This document shows positions 8,526-16,739 of a stretch of 64,000 nt of DNA, piece after piece; position 1 is the first letter of the stretch; each line of letters begins with the position of its first letter. The notes beneath the pieces were generated by a model that was given only the letters and a program-made list of their open reading frames with translations, ran no database searches and had not been told where the DNA came from. The position numbers and the translations under genes were made by a program. The DNA lies in contig NZ_JAUSSF010000001.1 in the NCBI RefSeq assembly GCF_030812195.1, positions 1,364,001 to 1,428,000 of the forward strand, read 5' to 3'. Source of the DNA: Chryseobacterium lathyri. GTDB taxonomy: Bacteria; Bacteroidota; Bacteroidia; Flavobacteriales; Weeksellaceae.

Positions 8526-8589
8526 TTATGATTGTATTTTGATCAACAAGGTCAACTCTGTTCAGTATAACTTATATTTTTGTCAGTGT

Positions 8590-8652
8590 TTTTTAGTTTA
8601 AAAAAGTTATGCCCCAGCCCATTTTTCCGAATATAATGAACCGGGGCATAAC
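8590..8652 (-). terminator. Terminator hairpin between GH97 and GH13 genes
   Basis: Arms GTTATGCCCC (8606-8615) and GGGGCATAAC (8643-8652) pair perfectly over 10 bp; on the minus strand the stem is followed by TTTTTTAAAC. It lies 19 nt after the GH97 stop, inside the sus operon, and may lower expression of the distal genes. Confidence 0.7.
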
Positions 8653-8670
8653 AAACTTATGAATTTAATC

Positions 8671-10827
8671 TTAATTGACAGGCTTAACAGAAACTGCAAA
8701 ACCGCCGCTTCTCGCCATTTTGAAATTCAATTTAGATTTGCTGGTGATCTGTTTTTTGTAGATGTTATAGCTTTGTGGATTATCGATATAATCTGCATCT
8801 TTTCCATCTTCGTAAACGGTTACCTCATATTTTTTCCCTTTGTCCAGGAAAGAGAAATCTACGGTGTATTCACGCTTATTTTCATCGGTAATCCCGCCTA
8901 CAAACCAATTGTCAGTCCCTTTTGCTTTTCTGGCTGTGATAACATAATCCCCCGGCTCGGCCGATAAGATCTTAGTGTCATCCCAATCTGCTGCAACATC
9001 CTTGATAAACTGGAATGCATCCATGTGTTTTTTATAGTTTTCAGGAAGGTCTGCTGCCATCTGAAGAGGCATGTACATGGTTATATAGAGAGCAAGCTGT
9101 TTGGCAAGTGTAGTTTTCACGAAACGCTTATCTCCGGGGAAATAATAGTCTAGCTTGGTCTGGAAAATTCCCGGCGTATAATCCATGGACCCACCCATCC
9201 ATCTTGTGAACGGAAGAACAGTCTGGTGATCCGGCTTATTTCCTCCGAATGCTTCATATTCAGTTCCTCTAGCTGCTTCTGCAGAAATATAGTTCGGATA
9301 GGTACGGCTTTCTCCTGTAGGACGTACAGACTCATGGGAATTGACCATAATTTTATAATCGTTTGCTTTTTCAGCAATTCTGTAAAAATGGTTAATTGTC
9401 CACTGTGAGTAATGATGCTCTCCTCTTGGAATGATATCTCCCACATAGCCTGTTTTTACGGCATCATAACCATATTTATTCATCAGCTGGAAAGCTTTGT
9501 CCGACCATCTTTCATAATTGGTTGCAGAACCTGAAGTTTCATGGTGCATAATAAGCTTAATGCCTTTTGAGTGGGCATAATCATTCAGCATTTTGATATC
9601 AAAGTCCGGATATGGTGTAATGAAATCGAAAACAAATTCTTTGGAATGACCGAACCAGTCTTCCCAACCGATATTCCAGCCTTCAATCAGCAATCCCTGA
9701 AAACCATTTTCAGCTGCAAAATCGATGTATTCTTTAACTTTGGTATTGTTTGCCGCATGTTTTCCGTTCGGAGTCAATTTTGAAAAGTCTGTTTTGTCCA
9801 GATGTACGTTTTCTGCAGTAGAATAAGCCCACTGGGATTTTCCGATAATCATTTCCCACCATACGCCCATGTATTTGGTAGGGTGAATGTAGGAAGTATC
9901 GGTATATTTTGTGGGTTCATTAAGATTGAAGATCATTTTGGATTCCATCACCTCTTCTGCTTTCGGGGACACGATAATTGTTCTCCAAGGCGTTACTGAA
10001 GGGGTTTGAATATATCCTTTTGCTCCCTGTCTGTCAGCAGTAAGATGTGTTTTGAACTTAAAATTCTGGGCATCCACTTCAAGATGGGAAGCAGGATAAT
10101 CTAAAACAGCTGCTTCTGCCACATTCACATACAATGGAGCTTTACCTTCCTTCTTAAGCATTAATGGAGACTGGACAGCATTTTTAACGAGAGCCTGGGA
10201 GGCATTAGCATCGAAGGCCTTATCCCATTGGGAAGGAATTTCAGAGATCTTTGTTTCCTGGTATTGGTATTCCTGGGAATCATAATCTGCAACCATCCAC
10301 CACGCTTTCATATCTGTAGGGAAATCAATTTCGGAATCTTCTTCTCTGATCACGAAATAATTCAGGTTTTTCTGTTGTGGAAATTCATATCTGAATCCCA
10401 GTCCATCATTAAACAGTCTGAACTTTACAACAATACTTCTGCTTGTAGAAGCCTGATCAAGAGTAACGGCAAGCTCGTTATAATGATTAACATAGTTTTT
10501 CTTTTCACCGAGAACCGGCTGCCAGGTTTCGTTTTTAGAGTCACGCTTTTCTTCTGTTTTCGTGAACCCGTTGTTCAGGTCAAATTTTGCATCTTCAGCT
10601 TTAGCAATTTCGGAAGCAAATTTGATAGCTGTATCTTTAAATAATCTCAATCCTAACTTAGAATCTTCTACGACCACAGCTCCGTTATATTTCAGGTTGT
10701 AATAAGGTACTCCCTGTTTCAGCTGAAAATTCATTTCAAATTTTCCATCCGGTGATTTCAAAGACTGTGCATTAACACCCGCGAACATCATTGAGAGCAG
10801 CATAGCTCCAACTGTAATTTTCTTCAT
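8671..10827 (-). CDS. susB: GH97 alpha-glucosidase (SusB-like)
   Basis: Secreted family GH97 hydrolase, 718 residues, signal peptide cleaved after about residue 20 (VNAQ). The N-terminal beta-sandwich, central barrel and C-terminal beta domain have the family's order. Likely catalytic and calcium-binding glutamates of the inverting SusB type can be aligned by position: Glu430 (IMHHET), Glu499 (VNSHES), Glu517 and Glu523 (SAEAARGTEYEAF), all with a constant nine-residue offset from the Bacteroides enzyme as I remember it. It should release glucose from the non-reducing end of maltooligosaccharides in the periplasm. Confidence 0.94.
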   Translation of the reverse strand: MKKITVGAMLLSMMFAGVNAQSLKSPDGKFEMNFQLKQGVPYYNLKYNGAVVVEDSKLGLRLFKDTAIKFASEIAKAEDAKFDLNNGFTKTEEKRDSKNETWQPVLGEKKNYVNHYNELAVTLDQASTSRSIVVKFRLFNDGLGFRYEFPQQKNLNYFVIREEDSEIDFPTDMKAWWMVADYDSQEYQYQETKISEIPSQWDKAFDANASQALVKNAVQSPLMLKKEGKAPLYVNVAEAAVLDYPASHLEVDAQNFKFKTHLTADRQGAKGYIQTPSVTPWRTIIVSPKAEEVMESKMIFNLNEPTKYTDTSYIHPTKYMGVWWEMIIGKSQWAYSTAENVHLDKTDFSKLTPNGKHAANNTKVKEYIDFAAENGFQGLLIEGWNIGWEDWFGHSKEFVFDFITPYPDFDIKMLNDYAHSKGIKLIMHHETSGSATNYERWSDKAFQLMNKYGYDAVKTGYVGDIIPRGEHHYSQWTINHFYRIAEKANDYKIMVNSHESVRPTGESRTYPNYISAEAARGTEYEAFGGNKPDHQTVLPFTRWMGGSMDYTPGIFQTKLDYYFPGDKRFVKTTLAKQLALYITMYMPLQMAADLPENYKKHMDAFQFIKDVAADWDDTKILSAEPGDYVITARKAKGTDNWFVGGITDENKREYTVDFSFLDKGKKYEVTVYEDGKDADYIDNPQSYNIYKKQITSKSKLNFKMARSGGFAVSVKPVN

Positions 10828-10902
10828 AATGATTATTTATAAACTTAAAAATAGATAAAGTGCTGCGGTAAAGCAACACTTTATCAAATTATTTTATACG
10901 TT

Positions 10903-12012
10903 TTACAATTTTGTAACCGTTAACTTATAATATGCTGAATTATGTAAATCCAGTTCTATTTTATAGTTTCCTGCTTCAGATACTTTATAGCCAGGATCAT
11001 TGGTTACTGTATTTTCAGCATTGAAATAAGTTTGCACGGCTTTTCCTGAAACCAGCGTCTGGTCATATTTTGAAGGCTGGAATTTCAATGTCCAGTCATC
11101 ATTTCCTCTGAACTTAAACATTCCTGTGCTGTTCAGCATAATGGAATTGATCACATAAGTTTTGGTAGCCGGATTGTAGACAAAATCTGTATCTGAGCCC
11201 CATCCTGCAGGTGTAGCATCTCCGATTATACCAAAGTTGGCCAATACTGAGGAATAGGTATTTGCGGCCCAGTCAACTTTTAGATAATAAGTACCTGCTG
11301 TTGCAGCTTTTACATTAACTTCACCTGCTTCTACTAATTTTCCAGTGAAAGTTCCATCATCGCCTTTGTCACCTGCCCAATCTTCATTGATTGTAAACTT
11401 ATATTCACTATTGGCTGCAGTCACATAGATAAATCCTCTATATTCACTATTTTTTCCGGGAGAGAATAAATTTGGTGAATTTCCGGGTGTCCAATCTGCG
11501 TAACCTGCTGCTCCTGCGTAACTTCCTGGAACATTAATTTTAGGGTATACTAAATCCGGGTTTGGAGTATAAGGTGTTACTTTAAGAGCTATTACATTGG
11601 AATAAAAAGCTGCTGATCCTACAGATGTTTTCAGTCTTGCTTCAATATCATTTACAACATCCGGTATCGCTCCGATATTGAACATGGCAGCATTCATTGC
11701 AGCATGTGTAACGGAACCTGCCATTACATCATTGGAAAAATCAACAGTAGCACTTTTTTTAAAGTTATCACCTTTGATCCCAAATTCTATCTGCTGAGAA
11801 GGAACTACGGCAATATTAAACGAAGGTTTTGTCCATGAAAAGCTAATTACAGCTTCATTTGCTGTAAGCTCACTGAGAACGATTGTATTTTTATCAGAGG
11901 AAATCTTACCTGCAGAAGTTTCACTGATTACTGCTTTATCTTCATCCTTTTCACAGGATACCAGTAATATTCCCAATACTGACAGGGATAATATTTTGAA
12001 TAGATTTTTCAT
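10903..12012 (-). CDS. SusE/SusF-like outer-membrane starch-binding lipoprotein
   Basis: Lipoprotein with lipobox LLVSC (Cys20), followed by an acidic CEKDEDK stretch typical of surface export in Bacteroidota. Residues about 40-150 look like the SusE N-terminal Ig-like domain (TANEAVISFSWTKPSF); the rest contains two beta-rich starch-binding-type modules with Trp-containing motifs (GAAGYADWTPGNSPNLF; IGDATPAGWGSDTDF). At 369 residues it is nearer SusE than the longer SusF. It follows susD by 18 nt and should bind starch at the cell surface beside SusCD. Confidence 0.88.
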   Translation of the reverse strand: MKNLFKILSLSVLGILLVSCEKDEDKAVISETSAGKISSDKNTIVLSELTANEAVISFSWTKPSFNIAVVPSQQIEFGIKGDNFKKSATVDFSNDVMAGSVTHAAMNAAMFNIGAIPDVVNDIEARLKTSVGSAAFYSNVIALKVTPYTPNPDLVYPKINVPGSYAGAAGYADWTPGNSPNLFSPGKNSEYRGFIYVTAANSEYKFTINEDWAGDKGDDGTFTGKLVEAGEVNVKAATAGTYYLKVDWAANTYSSVLANFGIIGDATPAGWGSDTDFVYNPATKTYVINSIMLNSTGMFKFRGNDDWTLKFQPSKYDQTLVSGKAVQTYFNAENTVTNDPGYKVSEAGNYKIELDLHNSAYYKLTVTKL

Positions 12013-12030
12013 TTTAACAGTATTTAAAGG

Positions 12031-13632
12031 TTAGTAACCAGGATTCTGGATCAGGTTAGGGTTAGCGACAATGTCCTTATTTGGAATAGGGAAAAGGTTT
12101 CTATAGCTTTCCACTGCTTTTCCGTCTTTTACATTTCCTTTCCATGGCCATAGGTAATCTCCTGTAGTATACTTATTGAAACGGATTAGATCTGACCTTC
12201 TGGTCGTTTCCCAGGATAATTCCCTTGCTCTTTCATCTAAAATGAAATTCAGATTTATTGAGGTTACATTTCCATTTGTATTACCATATGCACGCTCTCT
12301 TAACTGATTAACATAACTTACTGCAGTCGCCTGGCTACCACCGCCACCGCCTCTAAGAACAGCTTCAGCATACATCAGATAAATATCCGCCAGACGGTAC
12401 AAAGGAATATCGGCTTCCACCCAGTTGTCGTGTGCTCCTACAGATCCATTGCTTTTAATGTTCTTATATTTGATAAATGCATATCCATCTGTAAAAGAAC
12501 CCAGATCGTTAATTTCCAAATTCTGTCCTGCCGTAAAAAATCTTCCTCTTTTATCAGTTCCGTTAGTTGGAAAAAGATTTACAAATGCCTTAGTAGTACG
12601 AATACCACTCCAACCACCATTGATTCCAAAATCAGAAGCTTTCATACCTCCCCCTACTGCCGCATGAACCAGATAAGTAGTTCCACCATTGGTTTGAGTA
12701 TTAATTCCATCAAAATTTACACTTAGGATCTGTTCTGGATTACTGATATTATTATCTGCAAGGAACAAATCATCATATTTTGGCTTTAAAGAATAACCTG
12801 CTGCAATTACTTTGTTACAATAAGTGATACAATCTGTATTTCTCTGTGTTCCGGTATATACTTCAGCATTTAAATATAATTTTGCCAATAGTGACCAGGC
12901 TGCAGCTTTATCGGCTCTACCATATTCGTTGGTTTTAGGATCCTTTAATTCACCTGCTACGGCTACCAGCTCAGATTCTATAAAATTAAATAATGATTTT
13001 CTGTCTATTCTCTGTGGAGGATTTATAGATCCCGGAAGGTATGTTTCATCTACAAAAGGAACATTCCCGAACATATCTATAGCATGATAATATGATTGTG
13101 CTCTCAGGAAACGGGCTTCAGCTCTCATTAATTTTGCCTGAGCAAGGTTGTCTCCGGTAATATTGTTGGCCGCTAATTTTTCGTCTGTAACATTTCTCAG
13201 GAATTCATTACAAAAAGCTATTTCCGTATATACTCTGTAATACATGGCTGCAATAAATTCATTAGAAGCATCCCAGGTCATTTTATGAAGAGTATGTAAG
13301 TTTCCATCATTCCAGCCTATTACAGCTTCATCTGTAGTAATTACATTCAGAGTATAAAGTAGTCTTGTATATTGCGAAAAACCTCCGTTAATCCCATTAA
13401 TATCACTGTCAGGTTGGTCACCATCCCCGCTGATCTGTCCTCCCATAGCAAGACCTCCATAAAGTTTTGCTAAAATATTTTTATAGTTAGAAAAATCTTT
13501 ATAAATACTTGCAGAGGTAACGTCTGTTATCGGTTCTCTTTCCAAATCTTTTATACATGATGCTGTAGTCAGTAGAAATGCAGCAGAAAGAGGCAGTACT
13601 ATATTTTTAAGTTTGATTGTATTTAGTTTCAT
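12031..13632 (-). CDS. susD: SusD-like starch-binding outer-membrane lipoprotein
   Basis: 533-residue RagB/SusD-family lipoprotein that forms the lid on the SusC barrel. The signal peptide ends at a lipobox with Cys26 (TTASC), then IKDLEREP. TPR-like helices run through the N-terminal half (for example QAKLMRAEARFLRAQSYYHAID), and the C-terminus ends in the family pattern NLFPIPNKDIVANPNLIQNPGY-type. A glycine run (GGGGGS) occurs near residue 430. It directly follows susC (12-nt gap), which is the universal SusC-SusD order. Confidence 0.96.
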   Translation of the reverse strand: MKLNTIKLKNIVLPLSAAFLLTTASCIKDLEREPITDVTSASIYKDFSNYKNILAKLYGGLAMGGQISGDGDQPDSDINGINGGFSQYTRLLYTLNVITTDEAVIGWNDGNLHTLHKMTWDASNEFIAAMYYRVYTEIAFCNEFLRNVTDEKLAANNITGDNLAQAKLMRAEARFLRAQSYYHAIDMFGNVPFVDETYLPGSINPPQRIDRKSLFNFIESELVAVAGELKDPKTNEYGRADKAAAWSLLAKLYLNAEVYTGTQRNTDCITYCNKVIAAGYSLKPKYDDLFLADNNISNPEQILSVNFDGINTQTNGGTTYLVHAAVGGGMKASDFGINGGWSGIRTTKAFVNLFPTNGTDKRGRFFTAGQNLEINDLGSFTDGYAFIKYKNIKSNGSVGAHDNWVEADIPLYRLADIYLMYAEAVLRGGGGGSQATAVSYVNQLRERAYGNTNGNVTSINLNFILDERARELSWETTRRSDLIRFNKYTTGDYLWPWKGNVKDGKAVESYRNLFPIPNKDIVANPNLIQNPGY

Positions 13633-13644
13633 CGTAATTATTAT

Positions 13645-16407
13645 TTAAAATTGAAAATTAAAGCCTAATGAATATATTCTAGGCATCTGATAGTAACCGT
13701 TGTCTATGTTCCCAAAAACTTCAGGATCCACTCCTGTATATTTAGTGATTACAAAAACGTTTTGTGCCATACCGTATACTTTCAGATTGCTTCCTTTAGA
13801 AAAAACTTCACCGAAATTATAGCCAATGTTTATATTATCCAATCTTAAGAACGACGCATTCTCCACATAAATATCTGATTTATACTGAGGTAATGAGAAT
13901 TTATATTCCGGAGCAGTGAAGAATACATTCTGGAGGTATTCATTGGTAGATGCAGACTGCAATGAGCTGTTGGATGCCATATTGTTATACACATAGTTTC
14001 CTAATACTGCTCTGGCACTAAGGGCAAAATCCCAGTTTTTATGAGAAACCTTAGTAGAGAAACCTAAAATAGCATCCGGAGTAGTAGACTTGTAATAGTA
14101 CATATCCTTTGTACTGATTGCACCATCTCCATTTCTGTCAACAAATGCCCCATCTACAGGTTTTCCATTAGTATCATACACCTGTTGGTATACCCAAAAT
14201 GAGTTTGGAGCATATCCCACAGCATGTGCCTGAATTCTGTTTCCGGCACCTCCCTCAATACCACCAACTTCCATATTGAATGATGCGTCAGCTCTGTCTT
14301 TCAACTTAGTCACTATTGGTTTGTAATGAGTAGCATTAAAACTAAGTTCCCAAGTAGTTTTTTCACTTTTAACAGGAATTACGGTAATGCTTCCTTCAAT
14401 ACCTTCGTTCTTCATATCCCCTACATTTTGCCAGCTGGCATTACTTAAGCCTCCAGCTGCTTCATCAGCGTATACCAACAGATCTTTAGTATCTTTTCTG
14501 AAAAGGTCAATAGATCCGGTAATTCTATTTTGAGTAAAACCAAAATCCAATCCGATGTTTTTCGTAGTGGTAGTCTCCCAAGTAAGATTTGGATTATAAT
14601 TAGCAGGTCTGAACATAAAATAATATTCGTTTCCAAACTGATAATTAGCACCTGGGTAACTCGGATTATAGGCAGCAAATGCCGGGTAATTATTAGGCTT
14701 GTTACCGTTCAGAGCCGGTAGCTCTTGTTGTCCGGTTTTCCCCCATCCTGCTCTCAGTTTTAAAGTACTGATGGCTGAAATATTTTTAATGAAGTTTTCC
14801 TCATTAAGTTTCCAAGCTAAGGAAACTCCAGGAAAAACACCCCAAACATTATCTCTTGTCCCGTTAAAAAATCTTGAAGAACCATCTTTACGAACAGATC
14901 CGGAAATAATATACTTGTTAGCTACTGTAAAAATAGCTCTTCCATAAAAAGATATCAGTGTATTCTGTGTTTCAAAATCCAGATCAGGTGGCAAGGTAGT
15001 ACCATTTCCTTTATATGTAATAGCTCCCGGGACAATTGTTCGGAAATCCTGGTAAGCATATCCTGCTGTAATATCTACTCCCGTATTAATGGGAGCTATA
15101 TTTTTAACATAATTAAAATAGGTTTCCAGGAGCTTGTTCTTCTTTTCCATTGAATAGAAATTCGAGCTTCCCTTATCACCATAACCAGGTCTGTAAATTG
15201 CATCTTTAAATTTGTGCCCTTCACTTTTTGTATAATCATACCCGGCATTTACATTAAAATGCAGGTCTGGAAGAAAATGAAGTTTATAATCCAACTGAAT
15301 ATTTCCTAATCCTCTGGTTACAGACGATACATCTCGTACTCCATCAATTAGTCCAAGAGGGTTGGTATTGGCATTCACATTATATCCGGTTGCAGATCCT
15401 GCATCCAGCCATTCGTAATAGCCTCCATAGTTGGAATTTCCTGAATATACGGGCTGTGTAGGATCAAAATAAGTAGCTGCTTTGATCACTCCCCCATCCA
15501 CAAATCTGTTATCCGTAAAGGTTCCTTTTGCATTAATATTCACAGATAAATGGTTATCAAGGAATTTAGGATTTAGGTTCAATCCTACTGAAGTTCTGCG
15601 GAAAGAATTCGATCTTACAATACCATTCTGCTCATTATACCCTAATGACAAACGGTAAGGTAAACCTTTAATACCTCCTGAAAGTGCTACATTATTATCT
15701 GTACCCCATGCAGCCTGGTAAATCAGGTCCTGCCAGTTGGTATCAGCATTTCCCAGTTTAGTTTTATACTTTGCCGGTGCGTAAGGATTAGAATTAACAA
15801 AATCCCTAAATTCCTGAGCATTTAATACATCTACATTTCCCATTTTAGTGGAAACTGAAGCCACTGTCGAAAAATTAACTTTAAATTTTCCTGAGCTTCC
15901 TTTCTTAGTTGTGATCAAAATAACACCATTAGAAGCCCTGTTACCATAGATAGCAGTAGCAGAAGCATCTTTCAGGATATCAAATGTTTCAATATCATTT
16001 GGATTGATTAATGATAAAGGATCAGAAACGCCATTCATTCCTACAAAATCCTGAGGAACACCATCAATTACGATCAACGGAGAGTTTTCTCCACTTAAAG
16101 AAGATGTACCCCTGATTCTGATCTTGGTTCCGGATCCAGGAGCACCACTGTTATTCGTAATCTGCACCCCGGGTGTTTTGCCCTGGATCAGCTGACCGGC
16201 AGAAGTTGCACCACCGTTGAAATCTTTGGCAGTGACAGAAGTAATAGACCCAGTAAGGTCAGATTTCTTTTGTTTACCATACCCTATCAATACAACCTCC
16301 TCGATTTTTTTCTCCTTGGTTATAGTGTCTTGTGTCTGTGCATGTATCATTGAGCTGGCCAATAAAAAGGCAGGCGCAATTTTTAATACCGTTGTAAAAT
16401 TTTTCAC
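13645..16407 (-). CDS. susC: SusC-like TonB-linked outer-membrane transporter
   Basis: 920-residue TonB-dependent receptor importing malto-oligosaccharides. Signal peptide to about residue 23 (IHAQ). The mature chain goes almost directly into KIEEVVLIGYGKQKK, then the plug (VTAKDFNGG; QLIQGKTPGVQI; GTKIRIRGTSSL; DILKDASATAIYG) and the barrel ending in a terminal Phe. It therefore lacks the roughly 80-residue carboxypeptidase-like N-terminal extension common in SusC proteins. The start codon is GTG (16405-16407), with no in-frame ATG close upstream. A 36-bp palindrome and a 5' hairpin lie upstream. Confidence 0.95.
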   Translation of the reverse strand: MKNFTTVLKIAPAFLLASSMIHAQTQDTITKEKKIEEVVLIGYGKQKKSDLTGSITSVTAKDFNGGATSAGQLIQGKTPGVQITNNSGAPGSGTKIRIRGTSSLSGENSPLIVIDGVPQDFVGMNGVSDPLSLINPNDIETFDILKDASATAIYGNRASNGVILITTKKGSSGKFKVNFSTVASVSTKMGNVDVLNAQEFRDFVNSNPYAPAKYKTKLGNADTNWQDLIYQAAWGTDNNVALSGGIKGLPYRLSLGYNEQNGIVRSNSFRRTSVGLNLNPKFLDNHLSVNINAKGTFTDNRFVDGGVIKAATYFDPTQPVYSGNSNYGGYYEWLDAGSATGYNVNANTNPLGLIDGVRDVSSVTRGLGNIQLDYKLHFLPDLHFNVNAGYDYTKSEGHKFKDAIYRPGYGDKGSSNFYSMEKKNKLLETYFNYVKNIAPINTGVDITAGYAYQDFRTIVPGAITYKGNGTTLPPDLDFETQNTLISFYGRAIFTVANKYIISGSVRKDGSSRFFNGTRDNVWGVFPGVSLAWKLNEENFIKNISAISTLKLRAGWGKTGQQELPALNGNKPNNYPAFAAYNPSYPGANYQFGNEYYFMFRPANYNPNLTWETTTTKNIGLDFGFTQNRITGSIDLFRKDTKDLLVYADEAAGGLSNASWQNVGDMKNEGIEGSITVIPVKSEKTTWELSFNATHYKPIVTKLKDRADASFNMEVGGIEGGAGNRIQAHAVGYAPNSFWVYQQVYDTNGKPVDGAFVDRNGDGAISTKDMYYYKSTTPDAILGFSTKVSHKNWDFALSARAVLGNYVYNNMASNSSLQSASTNEYLQNVFFTAPEYKFSLPQYKSDIYVENASFLRLDNINIGYNFGEVFSKGSNLKVYGMAQNVFVITKYTGVDPEVFGNIDNGYYQMPRIYSLGFNFQF

Positions 16408-16604
16408 AATATCGTTTTTTTTAGTTTCGTTTTCTTAATAAGGCTGTACAAACCAGCCTTGCAATTTATAAAAAAATTAGAATTATTATAATATTATTGA
16501 AAATTTGGATAATTTTATGTAAATTGCTTGTCTATTAAAAAATCAAATATCTGTTTCTCACAACATTACATTACCGTATGTAATGCATAACATATATTGT
16601 ATTT

Positions 16605-16640
16605 TTACATTTAGTTAAACAATTGTTTAACTAAATGTAA
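16605..16640. promoter_or_regulatory. 36-bp perfect palindrome upstream of susC
   Basis: The 18-base half site TTACATTTAGTTAAACAA is followed directly by its exact reverse complement. It lies about 200 bp upstream of susC and 100 bp upstream of metG. No U-run follows, so an operator is more likely than a terminator; the cognate regulator is not in the window. Confidence 0.65.
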
Positions 16641-16711
16641 TATTAAATCCTTTGAAGGTGGTAAAAAACTTATTATAGCAGAAGTTTAGGCGCTTTTAGA
16701 CAGATAATCCT

Positions 16712-16719
16712 TATCTTTG
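16712..16719 (+). promoter_or_regulatory. -7 box of metG
   Basis: TATCTTTG fits the Bacteroidota TANNTTTG consensus 20 nt before the metG ATG. I could not assign a clear -33 TTG. Confidence 0.6.
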
Positions 16720-16739
16720 CAGTTAAAACTTTACTATAA

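Larger units (their letters stand above)
16408..16739. promoter_or_regulatory. Divergent control region between susC and metG
   Basis: 332 nt without a gene. It holds a small hairpin AAGGCTG...CAGCCTT (16439-16459) in the susC 5' leader, an inverted repeat CATTAC-CGTAT-GTAATG (about 16567-16585), the 36-bp palindrome at 16605-16640, and the metG -7 box. I see no convincing -7/-33 pair for susC. Confidence 0.6.
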
